Counted from the stretch's first letter, positions 9,476 to 21,624 are shown. The stretch is 64,000 bases of DNA from Ichthyophis bannanicus (GCA_033557465.1 CM066035.1:908207309-908271308); one strand, 5' to 3'. Translations and numbers: made by a program. Notes: generated by a model from the letters alone, not told the origin.

Positions 9476-10871
9476 TCTATAGCATCTAACACGCTGCTGG
9501 CTGGCTACAGAAAGACTGCAGGTCACCACACAAACTGTCTGCTGTGGTTACCAGGATAGTGTAAACCCACCCGTACCAATGATGCACTGCACATGCAGAT
9601 CAGAGGCCTACATCTGATCACAAGATGGGGTATGCACATCTATAGCACCCCGGCCTGGTAGGGGGAACTGACCCTGTGTGTTACTGGCACAGAGTATCTA
9701 CAGACCGTGACAATGTGCGGTTCCTGTGCTAACCCTGAGGGCGCGGTGGGGCGCCCAGCACCAAGTCCGCAGCACCTGGCTTGGCTGAGGTAGGCTGCGC
9801 TGCAGGTCCCCATCAGTGCCAGTGTTTGATGGGTAGTCCCTGCGGACACACCTAGAATGCACCTGTGTTTCCCAGACATGTCTAGCCCTTGTGGACTATG
9901 ATGCCCCCAGAATAGTGCACATCCTGTATGGTTGCCATGGTCACATGTCATAAGAGAAGGGTGGTGGATGAACCCAGAAGCGGACTATGTAGCACCACAC
10001 AATCTGCCCTCTGTGGGGCAGGATCTCCCACCAACGGATCCACATTCTACATCTCTGCAATAGTGACAGTAGAAGGGACCATCAACCCCAGTCCTGCTGC
10101 AGAATAGGTACCATACAGGGCAGTCAATGCAGATCTGTACGCATCACATAGGACACTGGTAGTAGGCCTGGAAAAGCTCAGCTGCCCCCAAGCACTAGCT
10201 GACATTCACCAGCAAAGGGCACAGTCAGTCTCCACCCACTCCACCTTGCAAGGTATTCCAGTCATACACATGCTAACTGCAGACAGTCTGCTAGCTAGTA
10301 CATAGTGCATGTTCCAGGAAGAACTGTGAGCACACGCACCAAGCAAGCATGTCAGTGATTGAACCCCAAAATAGAAAACTCATAGATATCACTTGAGAGA
10401 AATACTGTATAGCACTATGGGGGAACCTAGCAATGCCTTGATCACTGCTCAGTCAGGGTGAGAGTGACCTCCCAGCATGACATGCTGTGGCCACCCTGTC
10501 CGTGCAGGTGGTTGTTGGGCACTACAATGTCCCAGCCTTTACCCTATGCCCTGTGCAGATGCATCCTGCCCAGACTACTGTGTCCGGGCCACACCCAAAT
10601 ATCTTGCTCCTCATTATGCATATTGACAGGCTAACAATGAAGACAGTGCAAACATTGGGGGCTCAGTAAGGTGTAGGCAGCCACAAACAACTGGGTAGAC
10701 ATAAACAAACTCCCATACCTATGCCAGCATTGCTCAAATATAGAGGTTTTTGGCAGCCGTGGCCGCCACACCAGTCCTGGGCAAAGTGCAGTCATTGCTA
10801 TTATACTCAGTACTGTTAGGGTCACTCTCTGGGGTGGTAAACACTGTCAGTAACAAAATATGAAACTCACT

Positions 10872-10976
10872 CCACATATATCAAAAGGTTGCTATGATGA
10901 ATCTCTGTTAACAAATTGTATTTAATATAGGATCTGTTATCTGACATTGATAATAGCAACCTTTTGATATATGTGG
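10872..10976. repeat. Imperfect palindrome, about 105 bp
   Basis: CCACATATATCAAAAGGTTG at the left edge is repeated in inverse at the right edge (CAACCTTTTGATATATGTGG), with AT-rich spacer between. The single-arm version occurs in other copies (about 30180 and 57840), so this inverted duplication arose within copy 2. Confidence 0.7.
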
Positions 10977-11138
10977 AACGTGTTTCCATGTTTATGACGG
11001 CATTGCTAAGGTATGCAGGTGCTAGTATTGGTAGATGCTGCTCCGTGCATGGCCCAACAGCCTGATTCTCCATGAGGCTTTGGATAGTGGAGCCTGTGGG
11101 TGTGAGTGTTTGTGCCCCTGTTGGCCTATGCTCTAGGA

Positions 11139-11435
11139 CAGGGGTGGGCAACTCCATTCCTGGAGGGCCGCAGACCAGTCAGGTTTTTGGGATATCCCTA
11201 ATGAATATGCATGAGATATATATGCATTAGAGATATCCTGCCAACCTGACTGGTTTGTGGCCCTCCAGGGCTGGATTTGGAGACCCCTGCCTTACACCTC
11301 TGTCATTTAAGATTGTGAGTGGGCAAGGTGCAGATGTCCAAGACATCAAAAAGGTTAGATAGAATTTGTCACATTCCTCCTCACTTCTCACCACCACCAA
11401 AATATTGTCTATTAGACCGGAGTTGCCCACCCCTG
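11139..11435. mobile_element. hAT-type MITE (family A) with perfect 8-bp duplication
   Basis: The ends CAGGGGTGGGCAACTCC and GGAGTTGCCCACCCCTG are perfect inverted repeats of 17 bases. They are flanked by identical octamers CTCTAGGA at 11131-11138 and 11436-11443. The terminus CAGGGGTG and 8-bp duplication with central TA are hAT hallmarks, nearest to the nnnTAnnn preference described for Buster-type hATs. It encloses part of another palindromic MITE (CTGTCATTTAAGATTGTGAG). Confidence 0.85.
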
Positions 11436-11443
11436 CTCTAGGA

Positions 11444-11636
11444 CAGAGGTTCCCAACTCCAGTCCTAGTGGGCCCAACACGATTCAGGTTTTCATGCTGT
11501 CCCTAATGAATATGCATGAGATGCATTTGTATACAATGGGGGCGGTGCATACAAATGCATCTCAAGCATATTTCTTAGGGACAGCATGAAACCTGAATGG
11601 TGTTTGGCCCTCCAGGACTGCAGTTGGGAACCTCTG
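11444..11636. mobile_element. hAT-type MITE (family B), adjacent insertion
   Basis: The termini CAGAGGTTCCCAACTCCAGT and ACTGCAGTTGGGAACCTCTG differ by one base. The element is nearly a perfect palindrome around TGCATTTGTATACAATGG. It is flanked by CTCTAGGA (11436-11443) and CTCTAGGG (11637-11644), so its left duplication is also the right duplication of the neighbouring family A MITE. Confidence 0.85.
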
Positions 11637-12879
11637 CTCTAGGGACTGCACATGTCTATGGTATATGTCCTCTGTAGGCTAAAATATAGGCGTCTATGGT
11701 GTGTTTATTTTATCTGCAATAAAGGTTTCTTCTTTATTACCATGGTTTAGTATTGGGTAAAATATAGGGACATGGTCTGCAGGAGCCACAGCTGGGACCT
11801 TAACCTGTGACCTTCTGCCCCTGAACACACTGGCTGTGTGTACTGCAGCAAACTGTTGCCACAGAGGCAGAGCATTCCCTGGGGATACCATTACTGTTCG
11901 TCAGACAGACCTTGTCTTTTGCAGTGCACGACACCCACCTAAACAGGGCTTGGCCTTGGTGTGCTGTGGGCAGATGCCACTGCCCCCTCCACCACCAGCA
12001 CCCCTCCGCCACCATGTTGACATGCCCTTATGTCGGGGGTGCTGGTGGTGCGCAGTCCCAGGCCATCCAGTGTGCCGGTAGGTGGCTGCCTATGGTACAT
12101 GATATGGGGTAGGGGTGCCTGCATAGACATCCATGCTTGCCCCCTGCACCATCTGCCAATGTTATGTGCCCTTTGGGGTACTTGCTAGGTATTGTCCATT
12201 GTGGCACTGCGGGACACACACTCGTGGACATGTTTGCCCTTGGTCAGTTGCTGTCTTGCTGGTTTTCCATTTCTACATTCCTATGTGTCACCTAGGCATC
12301 TGCCTAGTCCACCCTGTGCTCCAACTGCCCCACTGCATGTCCCACCTGCAGCCCCCTGTACCCCATTTGCAGCCTCACCATAGTGCCCTTTCGTACTTGG
12401 GCACTATGCTGTTGCTGCACATGTATCACTACTATCACTTTTTTTGGTCTCCCTGCTTTTGCTGTAGATTGCTGACTTAAATGGTTTCTCTTTCCTGCAA
12501 ATGTGTCTCTAACGCGAGGTTTTCACTGGCATTAATTTTCAGACCCTTATTTCACAGCGTTAGTGTGCTTGGAGCCTCTCCCCGCCCATCTCTCCACCCA
12601 TTGATCCCTTATCTCCACCCTTTGGGGAGCCTTACTCCACCCTCTGTGTGCCTTAATGCCGCCGGAGATGTTATCACGTGATAAGTGACGTTATCGCGCG
12701 ATAACGTTGCCGCTGCGATGTTAGCGCTATTTAGTAAACATACCCCTAAGATGCTGATTCGTAGGGGCATGTTTACTAAACTGCGGTAATGTCATTTGCG
12801 TTAGGTTCCGTGGTAAAGGTACAGATGCCCATATAAAGGCATGGGTGGGGCATCATTATGGCAAGCCATGTCAGGTAAC

Positions 12880-13060
12880 GTGCATTATAAGGCACGTTAT
12901 AATGCACTTTACAAGGCACCTTATTAGGCACAGTACAAGGCACGTGCCTTAACGTGCCTTGTACTGTGCCTAATAAGGTGCTTTGTAATGTGCCTTATAA
13001 CGTGCCTTGTACTCTGCCTAATAAGGTGCCTTGTACAGTGCCTAATTAGGAGCCTTATAA
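12880..13060. repeat. Palindromic GTGCCTTATAAGGCAC array
   Basis: Many overlapping units of TTATAAGGCACG, ACGTGCCTTGTAC and TAATAAGGTGCC, themselves palindromic, can fold into long stems. Equivalent arrays lie near the same end of other copies (9210-9350, 15950-16090, 31850-31990, 34965-35050, 59440-59640). Subterminal repeats are common transposase-binding sites in DNA transposons, but binding is inference here. Confidence 0.75.
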
Positions 13061-13177
13061 CACCTTACAAGGATTCTTGGCTACTGTGGTGAGGGTACTA
13101 TGGGCTGGCAGCACGGATCTGCAAAGATATGACTGTCACAGGCAAGCAAAATATCTGCCTTGGACAGGAGGGAACAA

Positions 13178-13245
13178 CAAGGAATTAAACCCATGACCTC
13201 TGCCTAGAGCATCAGTGTACTAACCAGTAGGCTATACCTCCATGG
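13178..13245 (-). repeat. tRNA-like box near the end of copy 3, inverted
   Basis: On the minus strand TAGCCTACTGGTTAGTACAC and GGGTTTAATTCC have A- and B-box-like character at tRNA spacing. The adjacent sequence matches the single-arm forms at 16776-16845 and 38645-38705. Confidence 0.45.
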
Positions 13246-15810
13246 CTTGTTGCACAGCAATGGTTGGGTACAGAAGGACTGCCGGTCACCGCACAAACCA
13301 TCTGCTCTGTGTGCCAGGATAGGGTAACCCCACCAGCACCCATGATGCATTGCACATGCAGAACAGCGGCCTACAGCTGACCACCAAATGGGGTCTGCAC
13401 CTCTCCGGTACTGCAGCGTGGTAAGACGGACTGACAGTGCGTGATACTGGCACAGAGTAGCTATAGACCATGCCATTGTGCAGGTTCTGTGTGCACCCTG
13501 AGGGATAGGATGGGCGCCCAGCACTAGGTCCACAGTACATGTAGTGCTAGAGTTAGGTCCTGCTGCATGTCCCCAGCGCTGCCAGTGTGTGACAGGTGTT
13601 CCCAGCAGTTTAACCGAAGGTACATCTGTTCCAGCTGTGTTCTGCAGTCATATATGGCCCTGTGGGACTGGACACCACCCAGATTAGTGTGTACCCAGTG
13701 TTAAGGTCTGGGTGCCAGGGGGGACCTGTTATTAGGGCAGTGGGGTGTCTAGACTTGCATGAGGGTTATGTAGCATTGCCACTATGGGTTTAAGTGGCAT
13801 GCACTATATACCCCAAGAGGCCTCAATTACCCCTTTTGTAGGTGAGGGTGTGAGGGCCTGCACACTTCAGAATAGCTGTAGTTACAGCAACCACAGCCCT
13901 GCTGGCAGATGACAGTCCTCCAAGGCTGCTGGGCCAGTACTATACCTGTGACCATTGCAGACCAGCAGTGATGTTTGGGGATAGGCAGGAGAAGGCTCAA
14001 CTGCCTCACGCCACTATCTGCCATTCATCAACAGACAGCACAGTCAGACTGCACCTGCAGCATCCTACAGAGTGATCTTACCATGCACAGACCAACTGCA
14101 AATGATCCACTAGCCAGTCCATACTCACAAGGGAACTCTGTGCACCCAGAGATGGGATACACAGCACAGACACCAAGCAAATATCGCTATGATTAGGCTC
14201 CAGAACCAGGAACATACAGGTATCACTGGAAACAAATGAGGTGTGGCACTATGTGGGAACATAGACATACCATGGGCACTGCTCATTCAGAGTGACACCC
14301 CCCCCCCCAGCGTGACATACTGTGGCCACTCTGTCCATGCAGGTGGTGGTCGAGCACTACAGTGTCTCAGCCATTGCCCTCTACCCTGTGCAGATGCATC
14401 CTGGACAATCCGCCCTGTCTGGGCCATACCCACAATACCTTGCTCCTCATTATGCACATTTGCAGGCTAATGCTGGAAGCCGTGTGAGCAATGTGGGCTC
14501 AGTGAGGTGTTGGCAGACACATAACAATGGAGAGATATACACCCACGCCCACACCTATCTCAGCATTGTGCAGATATAGAGGTGGTTGACAACCCTTCCC
14601 GCCGCACTGGTCCTGATCACAGTGCCGACATTGGTAATCTGTGCAGGGGGTAGTAGTAGTGCTCTGGTGATAACTGCAGCTCTGTGCTGGGGCCAAAAGC
14701 CTGACACTCCATGAAGCTGTGAATAGTGGAGTCCTTGTGAGTGGGTGTCCGTACCCCTGTACACTGCTGTGTTGGGGTTTGCCCATGTTGTTGTTGTGGC
14801 TGCATTGTGGGCTAAAACTATGGGGAGATGCTCTGCAGGATCCACAGATGGGATGTGAACCTCTGCTCTTGGACATGCTGGCTGAGTGTACTGCACCACA
14901 CTGTTGCCACAGCAGCATAGTGGTCCCTGGGGCTACCCTTACGTTCCTTGGCCAGACCTCTTCTGTTGCACTGCACACCATGTACTGGTACAGGACATGG
15001 CCTTGGTCCACTGCAGGCAGGTGCCACTTCTCCCTCCAGCACAATCACCCACCCACTCTGCCATGCCGCCGTGACCATATGCTGTCAGTGCCAGTGGTGC
15101 ACCATCCCAGGCCATCCAGGGGGCAGGTAGGCGTCTGCCTAAGGTGTGGGTTCTGGGGTAGGGGTGCCTACATAGATGTCCACATTTCCTCCGGCACCGC
15201 TTGTCAATGTTATGTGCCCCTTGGGGTGCCTGCTGGGTAATGTCTTCTGGATGGGACACTGTGGGACATAGACTCATGGGCATGTATGACCCTGGTCAGT
15301 TGCTGTCTTGCTGGTTTCCATTTTCTGCATTCCTATGTGCCACCTCGGCAACTGCCTAGTCCAACCTGTGCCCCAGTAGCCCCCACTGCATGTCCCGCCT
15401 GCAGCCCCTATGCCCTACTTGTGGCATCACCATAGTGGCCTTTCATACCTGGGCACTATGCTGTTGCTGCCAATGGAGCACTACTATCACCTTTCTTGGG
15501 CTTCCTGCCTATGCTGTACATTGCTGACACTGAAATGGTTTCTCTCTCTTGCAAATGTGTGCTAATGCCAGGTTTTCAGTTGCGTTAGGATTCAGCCCTT
15601 CATTTCCCTGCGTTAGTGTGGAAGGGGCCTCTCCCCGCCCACTCCCCGCTCATTGACCCCTTCTCTATGCCCTCTCTCCACCCTCTGCGGGACTTACTGC
15701 GGCTGGGAATGTTAAGGCGCGTTATGCAACGTTAACACGCATTAACATTACATAACGCACCTTAACGTAGCCGCTGCTACGTTACCGCAGTTTAGTAAAC
15801 ATGCCCCTTA

Positions 15811-18800
15811 GGGGTATGTTTACTAAATTGCGGTAATGTCATTCGCGGTAGGTTCCACGGTAAATGTAGAGATGCCCATATAAAGGCATGGGCGTTGCAT
15901 CGTTACAGCAAGGCGACCACTAACACGCGTTACATGGCGCCTTAGACTAACGAGCATTACAGGGCGCCTTGCAAGGCACCTTGAAAAGCACCTTGCAAGG
16001 CGCCTTGTAAGGTGCCATGTAAAGTGCCTAGTAAGGTACTCTGTAAGGTGCCTCATAAGGCGCCCTATAGGGCCTCCTAGGCTAAGCGCCATATTAGGCA
16101 CCCTTGGACAAGTCACCGCAGAAGGCACCCTGGGCCATGGAACCATAGGTTAAGGTGGCCTAACAAGGTTATGGTGTCCTAGGTTTGTATGCCCTAGGGC
16201 CTGCAAGGTGCCTCAGGATGACATGCATGACCTGTGCGGAACAGAGACAGATGTAGCCCTAACACTAGATAGAGCACTCAGGAAAGGCAATGAACAGGTG
16301 AGTGAAGGAAGGAGAAGTGGGAGCCGCTGGACCTGCCATGTCTGCAGGCATCCCATGTGCCTGCCAGTACTGATGACAAACATGGTGGGGCAGCTATACC
16401 ACAGCACAGGGTGTTGGCAATGTAAAGTACCAGAAAAACAGTTGGTGGCAGACAATGGGAATACATGTCCCCCAGTGGAGGCAGAAGTGGCAGGATAGTT
16501 ACAATGATGGGTGGACAGAGGAGTGGTGTTGCAATGCAGATCAGGCACAGGCGAGGCAAGCATGAAGAGGCGCAATGCAGGAAAGGGTATGACATGGGGT
16601 GGCAGCCTGCACTGGCAGACAGGACTCTACACAGCTGACAGACGCAGATAGATGGACCGAGGGAATGTTGGCAGTTGTGGCGAGGGTATTATAGGCTGGA
16701 AGCGTAGATCTGCAAAAATATGACCTCTACAGGCATGCACACTATTTGAGTAGGACAGGTATGAGAGGAGGGAACAATGAGGAACTGAACCAATGAACAC
16801 TGCCAAGAATAGCAATGTATTAACCAGTAGGCTATACTCCATGGTGTATGTCATAGCAATGTCTGGGTACAGAAGGCCTGCAGGTCACCGCACAAATTGT
16901 CTGCTCTGAGTGCCAGGATAGGGTAACCCCACCAGTACCCATGATGCAATGCACATGCTGAATAGCAGTCTACAGCTGATCATCAAATGGGGTCTGCACC
17001 TCTCCAGTACCTCAGCTTGGAAAGACAAACTGACAGTGCGTGATACCGGCACAGAGTAGCTACAGACCATGCCATTGTGCAGGTTCTGTGTTCACCCTGA
17101 GGGATAGGATGGGTGCCCAGCACTAGGTCCGCAGTACATGTGGTGCTAAAGATAGGTCCTGCTGTACATCCCCATCACTACCAGTGTGTGACAGGTGTTC
17201 CGTGCAGTGCAGCCGAAGGTAATTTGGTGTCCATCCGTATCCTGCAGTCACATGTGGCGCCAGACACCAGCTAAATTAGTGTGTACCCCGTGTGAGGGTC
17301 TGCCTGACATGGGCAGCTGCTATCAGGGCAGAGGGATTCCTAGAATTGCATGAGGTGTGTGTACAGTGGCTGTATAGGTCACAGTGTTATACACTACATA
17401 CCCCAAAGGACCCACAACACCCTTTTGTAGGTAAAGAACGGTGCCCCCACCCCAGGGAAGCAACCTCAATCCTGTTTGTACAAGACAGCCCTCCAGGGTT
17501 GGTGGGCCAGAGCCATACCTATAACTGGGACAGTGGCAGACTAGCAGCAATGCTGAGGTTAGGTCTGGAAACCCCAAATGCCTTCCACCACTGTCTGCCA
17601 GTCACCAGCAGACAGCACAGTCAGACTGTACCTTAAAAGTGTTCCAACCATGCACAGTCTAACTGCAGACAGTCCACCAAGAGCTATGTGCAGTAAACAG
17701 CCATCCCAGGGATTGGGACCCCAGCGCTGGGGAACACAAATATATCATTACAGACAAATAGTGTAGAGCGCTATGTGGGAACCTAGACCTGCCATGGTCA
17801 CTGCTCATTCAGAGTGAGTGCCCTCCCAGCATGCCATGCGGTGGCCACCCTGTCCATGCAGGTGGTGGTCAGGCACTACAGTGTCCTAGCCATTGCCCCA
17901 CAGCCTTTGAAAATGCATCCTGGCCAATCTGCCCTGTCCGGGCCATACCCAGAATACCTTGCTCCTCATTATGCATCTAATCAGGCTAACGCTGGTAACA
18001 GTGGGACATTTTGGGCCCAGTGAAGTGTGGGCAGCCACAGAACAATGGATAGACATACAAACACACTCACTCCTATTGCAGCATTGTACACAGATAGGGG
18101 TGGTTGGCAGTCCTTCCCGCCACACTAGTCTTGAGCACAGTGCCGACATTGCTAAACTGTGCAGGGGGTAGTAGTAGTGCTCTGGTGATAACATCATCCC
18201 AATGCTGGAACCAACAGCCTGCCACTCCATGCATCATTGGATTGTGGAGCCTGTGTGAGTGGGTGTTTGCACCCCTGTTTGCCGCTGCTTTGGGCTTTGC
18301 ACATGTTGCTGTTGTATCTGCATTCTAGGGTAAAATATAGGGACATGCTCTGCAGGAACCACAACTGGGACTTGCACCTGTGACCCTCTGCTCCTGGACA
18401 AACTGACTGGGTGTACTGCACCACACTGTTGCCACAGATGCATGGTAGTCCCTGGGGCTACCTGCACTTTTCCTCAGCCAGACCTTTTATGTTGCACTGC
18501 ACACCACGTACTGATGCAGAGCATGGCCTAGGTCCACTGCAGGGAGGTGGCACTGTCCCCTCAAGTACGGGCACACGCCCCCCTGCCAAGCTGATGTGGC
18601 CATTTGCTGTTGGTACTGGTAGTACGCAGTCCCAGGCCATACACTGTGTAGGTAGGCACCCACCTAGGGAGCGGGTTCCGGAGTGGAGGGGGCATACATG
18701 GACATCCTCACATCCACCCATCACTGCCTACCACTATTATGTCCCCTCCACATGGGGGTGGGATGACTGGGGGATGTCAGGTCTGTGCCCTAGTGACTAT

Positions 18801-19372
18801 TGGCTAGGGTAGACCAGGTAGATATTGGTGGATTGTGTTTGGCCTTGGTTAACTGCTGTCTTGCTGATCTCCGGTATCTATGTTCCTATGTGCCACCTAG
18901 GTGCCCGCCTGGTCCACCCTGTGCCCCAGCTGCCCATGCTACATGTCCTACCTGTGGCCCCCTATGCCCCATTTGCACCATCGCCATAGTGGCCATTCAT
19001 ACTTTGGCACTATGGTATTGCTGTACATGGAGCACTACTATCACAGTTTTTGGGCTCCCTGCCTGGGCTGTACATTGCTGACACGTAAATGGTTTCTCTC
19101 TCCTGCATATGTGCATCTAACGGCAGGTTTTCAATCGCGTTAGGATTCAGCTCTTCAGATCAGCGCGTTAGTGTGAATGGAGCCTCTCCCCGCCCACACT
19201 CCGCCCATTGACCCCTTCTCTCCGCCCTCTTTCCACCTTCTGCGGTGTTTACTGTGCCGCAGAACGTCAACGATCGTTAGGTTACAATACTGCGCGTTAA
19301 CGTTACATAACGCGCATTAACGTTACATAACGCGCGTATTGTAACGTTACCGCAGTTTTGTAAACATGCTCC
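15811..19372 (+). mobile_element. Large Harbinger-like non-autonomous element, copy 4
   Basis: GGGGTATGTTTACTAAATTG at the left and a decayed CAGTTTTGTAAACATGCTCC at the right are inverted repeats, flanked by TTA on both sides (15808-15810 and 19373-19375). The left TTA is also the right flank of copy 3. A GGCGCC-rich palindromic array (15950-16090), an inverted tRNA-like box (16776-16845), an internal tRNA-like box (about 18350-18432, minus) and the GC box (about 19180-19250) follow the family order. No transposase frame. Confidence 0.8.
16776..16845 (-). repeat. tRNA-like box near the end of copy 4, inverted
   Basis: The minus strand reads TAGCCTACTGGTTAATACAT, then GGTTCAGTTCC, an acceptable A/B box pair. 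It is in the same position as 13178-13245 in copy 3. Confidence 0.45.
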
Positions 19373-19375
19373 TTA

Positions 19376-20690
19376 GTGTGGTTTAGTAAACATGCCCCGA
19401 AGTTATATCTGTTCTGAGTCAGGAATATGTTTGTGCATACATGTGTGGATAGGAATTGGCACAGAAACTTGTATTTTATGAAATACACACCTCTTCCCCT
19501 TTTCCATCTATCAGACTGATATGAGGACAAAAGAAAAGAGCATTTCCCTGAGGCAGATTTATATCAAAGTATATAGATTAATGAAAGGGATGAGTGCCTA
19601 CGTGTATGAATATTTTACCATTATCATAAATATACGGACGATCTGAAGGATACAATGATTTTGATGGAAGATTGCTTCTAGGTTTATGAAAGACTAAACT
19701 ATATGAATGACTATTTTATATGCTCAGATATGAAAGACTGATTTTTTTGGAGGGACTATTTTATGAGGTCATTAAAATAATATATAGAATTTGGGACCAA
19801 TGATGACAGTGTGGTTGCCATGGTGACAATACCCTCCAATGACTGTTTCTCATGAGGTCTTTTTAATAAATTTAAAGAAAGTTGTTATATGACTGATGGG
19901 GCTTGCCTGTATATTTCATGTTACCTTTATAAAATGCCCTTAAAATGGATTCCTTGTGGAATTTTTCCATAGGTGTCCCCTTAGAAAATTACCTGTTATG
20001 TGCCCAAATATTTTCTCCATTGTATCCGCAGCTCTTCATCCCCTGCGACAGACCTGATACCTTTTGTCCTTCTTGACTTAGCTATGAGGTTGCGTAATGC
20101 TTAGCTTGTTACCAGCTGACATCCCGGATAGTGTTACCGTACATCAGTGGTCTTCTGATTTACTCTTTCACTTCCTTTTTCTTATGCATATAGGCGTCAC
20201 CATACATTACACTCTCCCAGACAGTTGCAGGAGCTAGGCTGTAAATTTGACCCACTTCTAGAGCGCATGCGCTTGCTGGGAGAATTCATTTGCTTTGCAG
20301 CCCTCCCCATGTTTCCATGACATGCAGGCTGTTAGTACAAGAGGCTTTTCCAGAACACTATGATAAACTAAGGAAAATATTGAATGCGATGTTCCTTGCA
20401 ACATCTGACATATCTCTTTTATATTCATATACCAAGCGTATGCCTCAGTCATGCATGTGGCTAACCTTCCCATGGGTACACTTATAATTGCTGATTGACA
20501 GTAATCGTCTTCCTCTAAGCATTATACACTTCCTGTTATCAATGATGATATACCCACTTTCTTACAGGATCCATCTAAAACTATTTCAGGGTGGTGAACA
20601 AATTCGCATGCATGAAAAAATCAATAAAATTACATAAACAGCAAATTAAAATGCGTGGAGCCCAATTCCCAGATGGGTACGTCCGGGCCG
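19376..20690. other. AT-rich spacer with one terminal-repeat stub
   Basis: A lone GGTTTAGTAAACATGCCCC stub lies at 19380-19398, just beyond copy 4. The rest is AT-rich with only short frames. I recognise no element, RNA or gene. Confidence 0.5.
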
Positions 20691-21236
20691 TCCAGACATC
20701 CCTGATGAAGATGGGCCCATTATGACTCGATTCTGGACTGCAAGAACTAAATGTTCTCGCTGTACACAGAATCAACCTGAGGACGGCCCAATGTGCTCCT
20801 GTCTGCCTGCAGGGACATCTTCCCCGCAGGCTCCCCTGGCTGCTGCAGCTTGGCTCTCCTCTTCCCTACCGCCCGACCCACAGCTGGCCAGCTGGGGCCT
20901 GGATCGGGTGGCGGGGACCCCCTGCACCCAGCCATGGCCAAGGGGGGGATCCCTGGTCCCAATCGCCGGATTAGTGCTGCTTATTCCACCTTCGAAAGTG
21001 GAATAAGCAGCACATCTACTTCGACCTGGCAGGTCGTACAGGGCTGTGACCGGAATTGGCCCTGTACGTCCTGTCGGCTCGACCTGTCCCCACTCCGCCC
21101 CACCTGCTCTCCCCATCCTACTGCTCAGGACGTGTGGGGAGAGCAGGAGGAGAAAAAGGGTGCCGATGGCTTGCGGGGCTGCATGTCCCACTGGGACGTG
21201 CAGCCCCACAACCCAAGTCTCTGAATCGGGCCCATT
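20690..21236. mobile_element. Possible MITE-like GC-rich element with central hairpin
   Basis: A GC-rich island bounded by GGGCCCATTATGACTCGATTC on the left and GAATCGGGCCCA on the right suggests loosely matching inverted ends. It contains a perfect hairpin (20974-21013) and inverted GTCGTACAGGGC / GGCCCTGTACG segments. Overlapping proline/serine-rich frames on both strands are explained by composition. Family unknown. Confidence 0.35.
20974..21013. repeat. Perfect 16-bp-arm hairpin
   Basis: GTGCTGCTTATTCCAC and GTGGAATAAGCAGCAC are exact inverses around the loop CTTCGAAA. It is followed by purely GC-rich DNA, with no T run, so it does not look like a terminator. Confidence 0.85.
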
Positions 21237-21420
21237 CATTTATTCATTTATTTATTTAAAAGCTTTTCTATACCGCGCTCTTTAAAATCAGTGTGGTTTA
21301 CAATTAATATTTCCTTGTACAGTGCAGGGAGGACCTGCATTGTGCTTACATTGAACAGGCGCAGTAACTTGGCTTTATAACTGGGGTAACTATAAACAAG
21401 CTGAACCCTTTATCGCCATG
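21237..21420 (-). repeat. SINE/LINE 3' tail fragment, inverted
   Basis: TTTATTTATTTA is followed by TATACCGCGCTCTTTAAAATC and GTGTGGTTTACAAT. This is the inverse of the GCGCGGTATATAAG-plus-TAAA tail found on the SINEs here. Confidence 0.65.
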
Positions 21421-21624
21421 CTGTACAAATAATAAAAATGAGAGGACATTAACAATGGCACCACAATCACCTAAATACACTAAAACATATTAAAGACCAC
21501 ACTCATCCTCCTATGATATCATTGTATCAGTTAAACAGGGCCATTTAATAAAAATGTTGTTTTAGATGTGTAAAAAGGACTCTTCTAAAATTAAGCCATA
21601 CTTTATTAATTTAATAATTTACTT

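Larger units (their letters stand above)
9062..9490. repeat. Fold-back palindrome with a tRNA-like box in each arm
   Basis: About 200 bases at each side are inverted copies: GTTAGAAGCTATAAAGATGT on the left matches the complement of the right edge. The arms contain an A box (TAGCCCACTGG) and a B-like box (GGTTTGATCC), once per strand (9078-9150 plus and 9405-9475 minus). The centre is a palindromic array of AAGGTGCC and TTATAA units. The copy at 31700-32186 has the same structure. Confidence 0.75.
8885..12746 (+). mobile_element. Large Harbinger-like non-autonomous element, copy 2
   Basis: The left end GGGGTATGTTTACCAAACCG and right end TTTAGTAAACATACCCC are inverted repeats flanked by TAA (8882-8884 and 12747-12749), the TWA target typical of PIF/Harbinger. 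At 3,862 bp it contains no transposase frame. It has, in order, a tRNA-like fold-back (9062-9490), a 105-bp palindrome (10872-10976), two adjacent hAT MITEs (11139-11636), an inverted tRNA-like box (about 11782-11852) and the GC box (about 12560-12650). It is among the cleanest copies for defining family ends. Confidence 0.8.
12764..15807 (+). mobile_element. Large Harbinger-like non-autonomous element, copy 3
   Basis: It begins GGGGCATGTTTACTAAACTG and ends CAGTTTAGTAAACATGCCCC, inverted repeats of about 20 bases. A dense array of TTATAAGGCACG and TTGTACTGTGCC palindromes fills 12880-13060 and an inverted tRNA-like box lies at about 13178-13245. The right end holds the GC box (about 15630-15700). 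The right flank TTA abuts copy 4. The left flank is GTA, so the expected matching duplication is off by one base. No coding frame. Confidence 0.8.

Noticed and set aside
14499..15044. 181-codon minus-strand frame in copy 3, with a 173-codon frame opposite
   Set aside because: Both strands are open because the sequence is poor in stops. The peptide is not conserved in frame among copies and matches no transposase feature.
20974..21013. Rho-independent terminator
   Set aside because: No T run follows the stem, and the genome is eukaryotic.
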